DNA from: Struthidea cinerea | Lineage: Eukaryota > Chordata > Aves > Passeriformes > Corcoracidae | DNA length: 64,000 nt | Direction of reading: 5' to 3' | Assembly (NCBI GenBank): GCA_013397865.1 | Contig: VZTI01002652.1 | Location: forward strand, 529,868-593,867 | Shown here: one piece after another, positions 1-11,900 of the stretch | Layout: each line of letters opens with the position of its first letter | Position numbering within the stretch: position 1 is the first letter of the stretch | Program-made: the position numbers and the translations under genes | Notes under the pieces: model-generated | The model's database searches: none | The model's input: only the letters and a program-made list of their open reading frames with translations | What the model was told of the DNA's origin: nothing

Positions 1-3000
1 ACTGAATTTATGAAGAATTAAAATAGAGCATTTCCACTAAAACAAGAACACAAAGCAGTGGACAGGAATCCCTTAATTCAGCACTCCTGCCAATATGACA
101 GCACAACTAAAGTGTGGCTTCCTTGAATCAACTCTGAAAGGTTCTCTTCTCAGCCATACACACAAGTGACTGAAAAATGCCTTACAAAGCACAATTCTGC
201 TGCAAGACATGAAATCCAAAGAAAATGTTATATATGAAGGACCACCAAACATACAGAGTATGCAGCCTATCTTCAAGAATCACTGAAGTCAACTGTATGA
301 CAGTAGAGTGTGTATCAAAGACAGTCAAAATCTAAACACCATCTTTTTTTCTCCAGACACCAATTTATCGGAGTTTATAATAAATAATAATTTATAATAA
401 TACCTTTCACAATAAAAACTGTTTGGCGAAGTTTTGTCAAAAAATTTTTGAGATAAAAATAATCATTGAGCTCCATATGAGAAGGTCATGACATTTTGGA
501 AGAGTTTGGCAGCAAGCCAATAAATTAAGGCCTAACAAAGTAGCTCTGCATGTAAATACATAAGTCCTATGTTTTCACCATATAAATCAAGTCAAGAATC
601 TTTTTGATCAAAAGAAGCAATTTTAAATTATAACTTAATTTGAATGTAAAACATAGCACATCAATTAAATCCATGTTCCTCTCAGTGTTGAACTCTGTTA
701 CTCTGTAACACAAAATTCTTAGTATACATTTATAAATTGTCTCAGATAAACACTTGATGAATTTCCATGAGACTTTTTTTTAAAACATCCTCCCGTAAGA
801 CAAACACACAAACCCCCTGCTCCAGTTTACAATCCGGTGCTAGGTATCACCACACTTTCAGAAACAATGCTTTGGAAATTTCTTTCTGTTTCTTTCTCCA
901 CCTTGCTTGAACAGGTTACACTTTAATTCAACAGGCAGGGAATAATTCAACTATATTTTCCAAAGGCTGACTGTGTCTTGTCTAAGAAAAGGAATGAAGG
1001 TTCACTAAGAAATCTGGTAACTGTTTTTCCATCTAACTCTTTTATCCTTCTGTGATAATTTGTTACGGAATTTGTTCTTTTATGAATGCTACTGAAGTCT
1101 GTGGTTAGCAAACACCTAAGTGGTAACTTATTTGATGGTGAACAGACATGAAATTTCAATGTCTGCATTTCATAGTTCCAGGATTAAGAGAAACAGCACA
1201 TCTTTTTAATGCAAATCAAACTTTATATTTTTAACAGTTTAAAACAGTTAGAAGATAGCACACTTTAGAAGTTCTGAAGAGAAAGGTATATACCATTTAT
1301 CCTTTAAGATACAACATAAACTGCATGGCCAGAGGGCACCTATCACATTAGGAGACATGCATGAACAGAAGGAAATTTAAGTACACTCTCTGTGATTAAG
1401 GTGGATGGTGACGAGGCCTACAGTTCACATCTTCCCTTCTAACCATTTCCAAGGGAAGCCAAATTTAGGAAGGAATGCACGACCTTTAGCTGAAGCTCAC
1501 AGAAGAGGCCAGCACTCTCAGCAAAGAGCACAACACATCTGACCCCTAAACATTCGCAGTATTTCATAACAAGACTTTCTACAACTTAGTCCTGAAAAGA
1601 GTGATTCTCTTTTGCTTTAAAGCCTGCAACTAAGTTTGATTTCTAACCATCAAATAAAAATACAATTTCTAACTCAACTGTGATCAAATAGAATGCAGAA
1701 GAAATACAAACTCTTTTTCTATGCTTTTTTTTCACTGCAAAATCTCAGATACTCAAAGGAGGAGAGGACAGCTCTCATATTTTTCATTCCTCAGAGCACA
1801 AAACAATCCAGAACTTCATTTGCATGTTTCTTTGACGAAAACAAGACAGACATGGGGAAGACCAAAAGCCATTTTTTAAAAACAGACTGTCTGCTCTTTA
1901 GGTCAATAAAACATGTACTGTCAGAAAGAACATTTCAACATCCAGTCGTACAATGTTCTTCCTCTCCACTGTTCTCTGTATGACCACTATCAAGGACTTC
2001 AACTGCTTATTTCCAGAAGTAAGAATTGATTCTTGCTTCTTCTACTGACTGAATGTCAAGAACCATAAAGAGTTCACATTTACAATTGAATTGAGTATTT
2101 TGACACCTCATTTCACTTTTTTTCATCCAAATGTGCAGAAGTATCTTGCAAAAAGTTGGAAAAAGGTGTCCTAGAATCACGTTTTTATACTGTATTAATA
2201 TGTTTTTAAAAATAATATTTTCATGTTGCTAATTTTATTAACATACTCTACTGTAATCTTCATCTACAAAAGCTGAATGCCATGTCTATCAAAAATCAAT
2301 CTGTGTTGCAATATTTTTTACTAGAAACTAAATGTTGAGCTTCCACAGTTTGATGCCAGCATTCTAAGTTTTTGCACTCCAGCAATGTTACAGTGTACGC
2401 CAGCACACAAAAGACCACCAAAATTATGGTTGGGATATAACTCCTCTCTGTCAGGCAAAAAGGTCTCTCTGACTACTTATCATATATGGAAATTGTTAGA
2501 TAGTATAGCAGAACCAGAAGACACATATAAAAAGTTAAATAATAGACTTTATTATTTACAGTACTAGCTCTGATTTTATACTCTTTAATTTTTTAAATAG
2601 AGAAAAGCTTCTTGAATATACTGTGTAACACTCAACATTAGGGGAAAAAAGATATTTTAGTCATTTTGAAATATCAGTGGCCCAACTATGGACCTAAAAC
2701 ATAGTTCTTGTTCTTCTTATTCCATATGTCTGATTTGAACATTATTATCAAAGTTTTAGGATTGATTGGAATTTCCTTTCTGATCATGCTTTACTGGAAC
2801 TAAGAGAGTGGAGAAACCTTCATACTATTATTCATATTTGTTAATTCTAAGGCCCTTCAAAGGCTAATATTACAAAATACATAAATCTTGAGAAATTAAT
2901 TTCAAGTTCTAAAAACATTGCCAGTGGTTCCATTCATAAGAACTCATATAAATCCCAAGGACAAAACATACAGTCATAGAAGAAGAATTTTTCTGAATTC

Positions 3001-3292
3001 TGCAAAGGTGAATTTAAAAAAAACAAAAACAGTACTTGGTTATAAATATTTGTTTTATAGAAAATGAGAAAATAGTTCTGAAAATTATTTCATATTATAA
3101 TTTGGAAATGGTTATCACGATTTGTGCCAGCAGCAGTTTCTCCTCAATGCCTGACAGCCCCTTCAATACACTGTGCCTGCAAAGTGAACTTTTAAGCGTC
3201 CCACCAGCATGACACGCATTTGATGCCATGGCAAACTGCTGGAAGGGCAAAAAATAGAAGTCTGTCACTCAAATGACATTAGATCTTTTTAC
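1..3292 (-). other. SLC25A12: SLC25A12 intron 2 (partial)
   Basis: AT-rich sequence downstream (minus strand) of SLC25A12 exon 2. I looked on the minus strand for exon 3, which should continue the EF-hand region, and did not find it, so it must lie beyond the left edge. Short open frames here have no recognisable family and no splice context. I see no transposon I can name. Confidence 0.7.
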
Positions 3293-3346
3293 CTGCAAAA
3301 AAATATTTCGGAGTTCAAAAGGATCCGCTCTTTTGGTTAAATGCAC
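3293..3346 (-). CDS. SLC25A12: SLC25A12 coding exon 2
   Basis: 54 nt, 18 codons, phase 0 at both ends. The minus-strand acceptor reads gtttacag and the donor gtaaaaag. It encodes residues 5-22. Confidence 0.92.
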
Positions 3347-3790
3347 CTGTAAACACAAGCAAATTAATACTTCGCTTAGCTGGGCTACTGTCAGACCGCA
3401 GATAAAACCCACTGCTCCGACCAAAGGCGGCAATACGGGGTCCCCTGTCAGACCGACAGGCCCAACCTCAACCATGACCGCGCCGTGCTGCCGCGGGACG
3501 GCACCGGGCTCCGCGCCGGTGACAGCTGTCAGCACCGGGCTGCCTGCGAGAGGCGCGGCGCTCCGGCCCCACGGGACAACCACCACCGCCACCCCCGGGG
3601 ACCCGGGCCCGTGCCCCCCGGGGCACTTCGGCGGGCGGGGGCAGCGTGGGCTGTGCTGCCGCTCCCCCGGGGCCGCCCCNNNNNNNNNNNNNNNNNNNNN
3701 NNNCCGCCCGCCTGCCCCCGGCCCCGCGCGGGATCCGCCCGGCTCCTCCTGCCACCAGAGACGGAGGGGGAGAGTCACCTTGACCGCCAT
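3293..3790 (-). CDS. SLC25A12: SLC25A12 (aralar1), first two coding exons, partial
   Basis: Calcium-regulated mitochondrial aspartate/glutamate carrier of the inner membrane, part of the malate-aspartate shuttle. Joining exon 1 (3779-3790) to exon 2 (3293-3346) gives MAVK then VHLTKRADPFELRNIFLQ, the start of the N-terminal EF-hand domain. The MAVKV start and the RNIFLQ ending match my memory of SLC25A12 better than its paralogue SLC25A13 (which starts MAAAKV and has RTIFLK). The neighbouring HAT1 gene supports the same choice. The ATG has A at -3 and G at +4, a strong initiation context. Both splice sites are GT-AG. The remaining exons, about 650 residues including the six-helix carrier domain, are outside the window. 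Confidence 0.93.
3680..3703. other. Assembly gap (24 N)
   Basis: Run of N inside the GC-rich SLC25A12 intron 1. Reading frames drawn across it are meaningless. Confidence 1.
3779..3790 (-). CDS. SLC25A12: SLC25A12 coding exon 1
   Basis: Only four codons (MAVK) precede the donor gtgact. The 5' untranslated part of the exon continues to higher coordinates. Intron 1 (3347-3778) is 432 nt, very GC-rich, and contains the 24-base gap. Confidence 0.88.
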
Positions 3791-4010
3791 GCTGCGCCCG
3801 CCGAGGAGGAGGAGGAGGAGGAGGAGGAAGAGGAGGAGGAGCCGCCCTCCCGCCGCGCCGCCGCAGCAGCCGCCGCTTCAGCGCAGCGCTGTGGGGTGAG
3901 CGCCCTGCCCTGCCCTGCCCCGCCCCAGCCCCGGTAGCGCCGTGCGGGGGCCCGCGTCTGCCCCGCCAAGGCACCGGCGGCGCGGCTGTGGGTCCTTGTC
4001 GGGGGGTTGC
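3791..4010 (-). promoter_or_regulatory. SLC25A12: SLC25A12 5' UTR and CpG-rich promoter
   Basis: CpG- and GC-rich sequence directly upstream of the minus-strand ATG. The GC-rich block as a whole runs from about 3420 to 4010 and drops sharply to AT-rich sequence on both sides. I see no TATA box, as expected of a housekeeping CpG-island promoter. The exact transcription start cannot be placed. Confidence 0.7.
3803..3841 (-). repeat. (GAG/CTC)n microsatellite in SLC25A12 5' UTR
   Basis: About 13 units of GAG on the plus strand with one GAA interruption, so a TCC/CTC tract in the minus-strand transcript. It begins 12 nt upstream of the SLC25A12 start codon. Confidence 0.95.
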
Positions 4011-4772
4011 TGGTAGCACCTCCACAGTGCAAAACGGAGCCTTCTTAAATGCTGCTGAATCTCATTTCTGGCGTAACAGATGCAGCCGTGCCCCTGACGG
4101 TCAGCAAAGCTGTACCTGTTGGTTTCACGTGCCGAAACTGTTCACAGACTAGTGTTCTGGCAGCTTGGCTGCAAATTGGTTGTAGCTCCGTACTTCAAAC
4201 ATACAACCACAGGGCCAAAATCTGGCTGGAATTCAGTAACTTGTGACAGGGTCTTATATGCACACACATACTTTATACTTCAAAATTAACAGCATGCAGG
4301 TCACAGCCTTAAGAAAGGGTAAGTTTATACTTTGTTTCAACAGTTCAATCACAGTAGGTGCTTACAAAATCTGACTTAAATAATACTGCATGTTTTGTCT
4401 TGCTGTGCTGTTTCAAGGGCCCAAAGAAGCGTCTTTTATTACATGCCACTGCAAAACAGAAAAAGGGCAGATTCTGGTACTCCTCAAATAACACTGAGAT
4501 ATTAAACTACAGTACATTAGTTGGTAATTTATAACGATGCTCATGACACAATGACTCACTCAAGTTTAAAACAGCTTTTCTCTGGAGTGCAACTTTTTTC
4601 AGTCACATGCCAACAAGAACTTTCTGCATATAAATTAAGAGTTCATATACTACATATATACCTATGTCCCAGCTGACAGCAGGAAGAGTTTTGCTAGAAA
4701 TCTTATTTGGTAAGCATCTGACCACCCAAGCATCTTTTCCAGCAAATCCATGTATATATATGCTAGCTGCAG
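4011..4772. other. SLC25A12-HAT1 spacer, left part
   Basis: Ordinary AT-rich spacer between the divergent SLC25A12 and HAT1 promoters. No gene, repeat or RNA recognised before the LTR begins. Confidence 0.6.
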
Positions 4773-5403
4773 TGTCGTGGTTTAACCCCAGCCAGCAGCC
4801 AAGCCCCACGCAGTCACTCGTTCCCTCACCAGCAGGATTGCCAAGAGAATTGGAAGGGTAAAAAGTAGAAAACTCGTGGGTTGAGATACAACAGTCTAAT
4901 AGGGAAAGCAAAAGCCATGCATATAAGCAAAGCAAAACAAGGAATTAATTCACTGTTTCCCATGGGCAGGAAAGCGTTCAGCCATCTGCAAAAGGGTAGG
5001 GATTTATTACCTGTAGCCAAAGTGGAAGACAAATGCCATCACCCCAAACATCCTCTCCCTTCTTCCTTCTTCTCCCCACTTTATATACTGAGCATGATGC
5101 CATAAGGTCTAGAATATCCCTTTGTCACTTGGGGACACACCTGTCCCGGCTGTGTCTCTTCCCAACCTCCCATACAGCCCCAACATCCTTACCAGCACGG
5201 CAGTACAAAAAGCAGAAAATACCTTGGCTCTGTGTAAGCCCTGCTCAGCAGTAACAAAAACATCTCTGTATTATCCACCCTGTGTTCAGCACAAATCACA
5301 GAATCACCGGATAAGCTGAGTTGGAAGGGACCCTCAAAGATCGAATCCAACACCCCCCTAAAAGCCACTGTGAAGAGTAATTCTACCCCAGCCCAAACCA
5401 GCA
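4773..5403 (-). mobile_element. Solo LTR of an avian endogenous retrovirus
   Basis: The plus strand begins TGTCGTGGTTTAACCCCAGC and ends CCCAAACCAGCA, giving TG...CA ends. The sequence agrees throughout with an LTR family I remember from bird genomes. The sense strand is minus: a TATATAAAG box lies at 5079-5087, and the usual ATTAAA polyadenylation signal reads ATTAGA here (4895-4900). The 5 bp flanks are TGCAG (4768-4772) and CGCAG (5404-5408), a target-site duplication with one mismatch. There is no internal retroviral sequence, so this is a solo LTR left by recombination. It points toward SLC25A12. The subfamily name is not given because I cannot verify it. Confidence 0.85.
5294..5358 (-). 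mobile_element. CR1 3'-end fragment nested in the LTR
   Basis: Contains GAGTTGGAAGGGACC and the following AAAGATC-like block, the typical antisense reading of a CR1 3' tail, preceded by an ATCACAGAATCAC-type terminal repeat. It interrupts otherwise continuous LTR sequence on both sides, so it is either a tiny 5'-truncated CR1 insertion or an LTR variant that captured a CR1 end. Confidence 0.65.
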
Positions 5404-5610
5404 CGCAGAGTAACAATGTGCATCAAAAGCCAGCCCTTTAAAAGAAAATGGCAGAAACCCCCATGGTCCTTCCCACAGTGGCTGTAGCAAGCGGTTCAGC
5501 ACATAGCTTTTTTTTTTTCTTTTTACTAATGACAAATCTCCGGTTGTTTGCTCGCCTAAAGTGTAACCGCAGCAATGAGCAACGCGGTCTATGCGTGAAG
5601 AAGGAGCGGA
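5404..5610. other. HAT1 upstream spacer
   Basis: Short sequence between the LTR and the HAT1 CpG island. It includes a T-rich run at about 5508-5523. Nothing else recognised. Confidence 0.5.
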
Positions 5611-5641
5611 GCCACTCTGAAGGAGTCAGCCACTCTGAAGG
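5611..5641. repeat. 18-bp-period direct repeat upstream of HAT1
   Basis: GCCACTCTGAAGG occurs at 5611-5623 and again at 5629-5641, separated by AGTCA. Confidence 0.9.
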
Positions 5642-5976
5642 CCGCTGCCGAACCAGGGGGAACGCTCGATCCGTCCGGCGCTCGGGGCCGGACAAGGCCG
5701 GCGGCACCGGGGACGCGACGCGCTCCGTCTGCCCAGAGCGGCCCCACGTGGGAGCTCCATAGCGCATGCGCGCCAGTCGGCCCGCGTTCCGCGAGGAGCG
5801 GGGCGGAGCCGGCCACGCGAGCGAGCGCGGGCTTGAGGCGGTGCTGGGCATGCGCGCGGGCAGCCATTGGCTCCCCACCGGGTTTCGGCGGGCGGAAGCG
5901 GAAGCGCTCGTGCGCGCGCGCTCATTTCCGCCGGGCGGGCGCGCGGGTTGATTCGCTGTGCGCGGGGGACTCGGAC
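5611..5976 (+). promoter_or_regulatory. HAT1: HAT1 CpG-island promoter and 5' UTR
   Basis: Dense CpG island without a TATA box. It has an E-box CACGTG (5745-5750), a perfect NRF1 palindrome GCGCATGCGC (5762-5771), a second NRF1-like GGCATGCGCGC (5845-5855), an inverted CCAAT box (ATTGG, 5864-5868), and two tandem ETS cores CGGAAG (5893-5898, 5899-5904). A further antisense ETS core lies near 5925. The set is typical of growth-linked housekeeping promoters. Binding is inferred from motifs only. The start codon context (G at -3, G at +4) is good. Confidence 0.75.
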
Positions 5977-5983
5977 ATGGCGG
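5977..5983 (+). CDS. HAT1: HAT1 coding exon 1
   Basis: ATGGCGG then donor GTGAGT. Only 7 coding nt, ending in phase 1; the split third codon becomes Gly with exon 2. Confidence 0.9.
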
Positions 5984-8900
5984 GTGAGTCTCGGCCGGGC
6001 CCGGCGCTCGGGGAGCGGGCGCTGTCGGCGCCTCGCTGTGAGGGGCATAGGACCTCGGCTGTAGCGCCGTGACGGGGGCGCCGGGCAGGGGAGTATGAGT
6101 TCGGGGCCGACGGACCGTGGTGAACGCGGGTGGACAGGGAATGGGGCGTGAGGGTGGGGAGCGCGGCTGCCTCTCTGCCCCCGGGTTCCCGTGGTCGTGC
6201 TGCTGCTGCGTGTCCTCGGGCTCACGGCCCCCACGGTCTGGTAGCGTTAAACCAGAGTGTATCTCCGTGTCCACGAGTTTGCTGGGGGTGGACAGGGAAG
6301 TGAAAATACGAAAATGTTTTTACTTAAAGTTTGCTACCTGAAGTAAGATGTAGAAGAACTTTCTTATGATACTTTTAGAATGAAGGGGAGCTATGCTTGT
6401 TAAGCATTTGGGACATACCTGAAGTGGAACACGTCTTCTCTCCTGGATCATGCTGTGGAAAACAGACTAAATACAGTTTATGTGCATTTTTCTTCCACTT
6501 CCGCTCTGGAAGAGTAGTGCTGGCTAAATAATTGCTAGTGGTGTACATGCCACTGGTAGCTCATGTACACCTATTTATGAAAATGACTTAATGCAAACAC
6601 TTGAAATGTCCTGCCTTAAATAACATGTTAGACTGAATTCGTATTTTGTTACTTATATATTTAAATATATGTTTAATTGATAATAACTTTGAATACTTAA
6701 TATTTTTATAGTAATGACTTTAATTCTCAGAAACTCAAAAAAGATACTTGTATGCTTTCTAGTTTTTGTTTTTAATTCAAGAAAACTGAATGAGATGGAT
6801 CTCTTTATTCTTTGTATTGACGTGTTGTGGCATATTGTAGCTTTTTTTAATCTTCCTTGTTCGGCAGTTTTGTGTTGTGTGTTTTTTCTTGGTTTATGAC
6901 CCTTTTTCTAATATAGTTTTTGAGTAATAGTGACAGACAGAACACCTCTTAACTCTTAAAAAACCCTTTTTTTTCAGGACTTACTGCTATGGAGAAGAAG
7001 CTGGCTGAATACAAGTGTAATACAAATGAAGCAATTCAGCTGAAGCTAGGTAATACCACTTTTTAAATATTGTTCAAGTGTTACTGAAGTATTTTAGTAC
7101 CTTCCTATGAAATATATACATGTATACATCTGTGTCAATTTCTCAGTTATAGTCTGATTAATGATTTGATATTCTCAGTTTAAATAACATGCATCTACAT
7201 TGTACAGGAGGTCTTGATTTCATTTATATGCCACCCTAACATAGTTTCTTCATTGAAGTTGTCTGACTAGTGGAAATGTGCATGAGCAGCTATCAGGGCA
7301 TAAAACAATGTGGATAAACAAATGGAAGATGGTGATTTGGTCATGCTCTTTTTTTTTTCTCAGTTCGCTTTCCTGAGGATTTGGAGGATGACAACACAAC
7401 ATTTAATCCAGAGTATAGCCATCAAGTGTTTGGAGATGAGTAAGTTAAAGTTTCCAGATTCAAATTAATAGGTCCTGAAGAGGAAAGTTGCTTCCAAATC
7501 ATTAAAAACCAAGAAATCTTGCTAATACCAAGTGCAGGGGAAGAAGTGCTGCCCTGGTGCTGCTGCCACACTTGCTGATACAGGCCAGGATGCCACTGGC
7601 CTTCGTGGCCACCTGGGCACACATTGGCTCATGTTCAGTCAATTGTCAACCAGCATCCCCAGCTGCTTTTCCACTGGGCTGCCTTCCAGCTGCGCTTCCC
7701 CAAGTCTGTTAACTTGTCATTGTGACCCAAGTTCAGCAGATCACACTCCTGTCCAGCCCAGTGTTGTCTGCAATCTGGCGTAGTGAGCATTCAGATCACT
7801 GATAAAGACATTAAACAGGACTGTCCCCAGCGCTGAGCCCTGAGGAACACCACAGGGGATCAGCTGCCTGCTGGATTTGACTCCATTGCCCACCGCTCTT
7901 TGGGCATGGCTGTCCAGACAGTGAAGAGTACACCTGTCCAGGCCATGAGCAGCCAGTTTCTCCAGGAGAATGCTGGTATCAAAGTCTCTCCTAAAGTGTA
8001 GGTAGAAAAGTATTTTTTCTTTTATTTTGAGTATACTGAATTAATTAGTGCTGAAGTGTCATTTATTATTTTCACTAGAGCGATATTCAACAATCTGGGC
8101 GTAGTTTAAAAAAAACCCAACAACAACAAAAAACTACTGAGGAAAATTAAGCTGCATGTTTCTGTGGACTTCTTTAAGTAGTTACATGTCTTAATTTCAA
8201 TTTTCTTTTGAAAGCATTCTACTCCAATTAGGTACTCCAATTAGGATGAACTACCTATATTAAATGTAATAAATTAGTTACACTATTACGCATCAACTGC
8301 ACCTATCATTGACAATAATTATAATTTTAGTAATCAGAGGACTCTCTGATCTATTAGTTTAGCTATCAAGCAAATTCTTGTTCAGACACTTATATTTCAA
8401 ATTTTAAATTATGAGTGTACTACCATAGAAGAAAAATCCCAGTAAAAAAAAGTTTTAGCTATGCTTTAAAATAACAAAAAAATTGGCCTGATTCTTTGTA
8501 AACATTACTATTTTATGCAGGTTTTTTTTCAGAAAAGAAATTGTCTATTCTTCATAAGAGTATAGGGTTTGTGTTCAGGCAACTCATATTTTCAAAGTGT
8601 AAAAAAGGCTTTTGTATTCTATACTTTTTTTGCATATATTGATTTCTGGTTAGATTGGATAACTAAGTAGAAACTGTCAACTAAAAGCTGTCTACATATT
8701 GCTACACCTGGTTGTCTGTGCTTCATGCACTGTGAATTGAAGTAGTTTATTCCAAAATATTATACTACACTGCAAAGTAATTTTTAATAAATGCTAGTGA
8801 TAAATTAATGTAAATAACTGTTAATGAGTTAAAGCTGTTGAAAAAGTATAAACACAGTGTTAGCTGTTTCAGGTATTCTCTCCTGGGCTATCACAGTAAG

Positions 8901-11900
8901 GACACAGTCACTGCCTTACTGAGTTTAGAATATTTCCATGAGAGGAGCGGAACAGTACAAGCAGTGTAAGGCATTATCTCTGTCTAGATAGTGCACATCC
9001 AGTTGGACTCCCTTCTCCTATTAGGAAGCTTACTTTACTGGGAAAGATTATGTGAATGTCACATGGAATGAAACCACTGTGAGGTGAATGTTTTATTATG
9101 TATAGAGTTCCTGGTTGTTATTTTCTCCTTTCTCAGTGAAGTTGCTTTTGGCTACAAGGGACTGAAGATCCTCTTGTATTATATTGCTGGAAACCTGTCA
9201 ACGCTCTTCCGCATTGAATACACATCGAAAGTAAATGAGAAGTTTGACTGTGTGGAGGTAAGTGCAGGTCTGCTTCTGTCTTTAATGTAACATTGAGAAG
9301 GTTTTCTTCGGTATGGACAGGAGCTCTAGGTTTAGTAATTGCCCACCTAAACATGATTTACATTAAAAGCAAAAAAATAAAGCTTCTTTTTGCTAAGCTA
9401 ACAAAAAGCTTTGAACTTCATCTACGGATTTCCCATTCTCTGACTACAGTACCATCAAAATTGTGTCAAACAGAACAGTCCAATGTGAGGAGCTGATACC
9501 AAAGCCAGTTCCACAAAGTAAACCTCGGTTTGGCATGTCTGTATTTTCATATTAACTGTGACCAGGAGGAGGACTAGCATTGGTGGAGTTTGATGGAGAG
9601 AATTCAGTGAGAAGGGAAAGGAGGTTTCTGTAAGCACTTCACGAGATAGTATGCTTGACTGTGTCTCTCTACATGTGGAGGTCAAGGCAGAAAAGAGATT
9701 GTGAAGCTCTGCATGGGTATCATGTATGCTTTACCTCTTAAAGGAATGTGATAATACAGTTACCTGCAGGGTTTTTATTTGGTTGGTTTTTCTTTTTCCT
9801 GCAGGTTTTCTAAGCTTATAGAATACCTGTAGAAGAGTTTGTGGTGGGTTTTTTTTTTCTCTCCTACTGTCTATATGCTCTCTGAATATGACTTCAGGCT
9901 GTATTTAAGTTAGTAATTTCACATTCATTGGAGTTTATTTACATAATTGCAAGGAAAGGCCTATTGTAAAAGGAGAAATACATTGGAATTACTTCATTAA
10001 ATTAATTTTAAAGATTTGTCCTTCTTTGTTCTGGTTATATTCGGTTCAACAGGCTAAGATCCTGGACATGTCTGAAATACTTTGGAGGCTAGAGCAACAT
10101 GTCTCAGGAGTGAAAGGTCGTGCTCTTCAATCTTACAAAGGTTTTTTTTGGAAATAAGGAAAAAAAGGAAAGGCTGTTGGCAGTGTAGTAAATATATTAA
10201 AATCAAGTGGTCCAACCTTTCACCGGTATAATTTCAAAATATTCAGAACAGGAATCTGCACAATAGCAGCTTTTTACTTCATCTGCTTTCTGTACAAATG
10301 GCAAACGCAATTTACTTATCTGGAGGTCTAAACAAGGTCTGTCTTGTGCTATGCACACTGCAACTTCTTTGATTTCTCAGAATGGTTGTTTTTTTCAAGC
10401 CCTGTTTCCTATACTGAATTTTTCCTCCAATTCCTTAGGGGATTGAGATGGAGACAAGAAAGATCTTTTTGAGCAACACTTCTATATGCTTTCCAGAGCA
10501 TTTACATGCTTTGACTGAAGGGGACGGATGTGGTTGCTTTCCCTGTGCTTCCCTTAGTGTTACTAGCACTGTACATTCAAATAAGCCGCTCATATTGCTA
10601 TATCTAAACATATGTAGAAAAAAGATATGGCTGTAGTCAATCTTGTTCTGCATTTGTATTTGTCATCAGTTTAACCACCCTAAGATATGCATTTGCAGAG
10701 GTTGAAACATAAGCTGTCATTACAGTAGGATGTTGATTTGAATGCATATTAAGATTTATTTTTCTAAATTAACTATTTGCTGATCTCTCCTCCTTGATGA
10801 TAATTATACTAAGATGCAGACTATCCGCCACACATGACAGATAATCTTGTGCTGTGAATAGATGGCCTTTAGGAAAGGACAGCAGTTTCTGCCTTTACCA
10901 TAACTGGTTACAAGTAAGTTGGTATTAGTGCTCCATGAAGTTATTCACATCTTAGGATTTTGTATCCAAATACCCATACAAGACCATTCAGCAGCAGGTG
11001 ATTTTATTCTGTAATATTAAGTTTGATTTCATTATCTCTAAAGCAGCTGCTACTATCCCTGCTAGGGACTGACAGAAATATTCATCCCAATGGCACTATT
11101 TTTTTTTCCTCCAAGATCTTTTTGAACATGAGGAAGTGATACAATCCTGGAATGTCGAAAGGCAGAACTCCAGTCATATTTATGTATCTTAACATGATTT
11201 AGGTCCATCTTTAAGGAGATTATATTATTGGGGAAGGCTCAGTGAAGTATGATCGTGTTTTGAACAGAAGTTGGCACTTCATTTAGTGAAAGTAGACAGA
11301 ATTTATCCCTTGAATTGAGTTGATTCTTTCAAATAACTGAAGAGAAACTGTTTTCTTCCAGTGTAAGTATTAATAGCAGTGACCTCTGAATTGCTTGCTG
11401 CTTTGAGATTTGCAGCTGTTCCAGTATCTTCCTTTTCATCTGCGTTTTATGATTGGGTAGGGGTAAAGTTTTATTTCACTAAACTCTACATCTTGCTTTG
11501 CAGCTAGTCTATACATTTGCTTTCTACAAAAGTTAATTGAAAAGTGCTGTTTCAATTTTTAGTGTAATACTGCTGATCACTCCATTGCTTCTCACTGAAA
11601 TACGTGCATACAATTTTTAGAGAAATTCAACTTTCAAATATGCTTCTATAGTTATTTTAAATTAAATTACTTTGAAACAGCATCTATATGCTATGCAAAT
11701 GTCATAGCTGCCAATTAGTACAAGAATAATTTCTGTATTAAAACTACGCAGAGTCAAATGTTATGTACAAAGAGACATTACCCACTTAAGCAGTCCTACT
11801 ACAAATCAGTGTAGTTAGAAGCCTATACCAAATACTTTGTAAGCCTATACCAAATTCTTTGTCATGACCTCATGTGATTCTGATTGTGAAGGTAATGCAT

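Larger units (their letters stand above)
7440..9136 (+). other. HAT1: HAT1 intron 3
   Basis: 1697 nt. It contains the CR1 fragment at 7575-8008 and a 13-bp tandem duplication at 8220-8245. The remainder is AT-rich and plain. Confidence 0.85.

Noticed and set aside
3273..4032. Several long overlapping frames on both strands through the GC-rich region.
   Set aside because: They run through an N gap and a GAG repeat in a CpG island; only the short SLC25A12 exons have splice sites and homology.
5438..6274. 278- and 202-codon minus frames across the HAT1 promoter.
   Set aside because: Pro/Arg-rich frames are expected in CpG islands. They have no family and overlap HAT1 exon 1.
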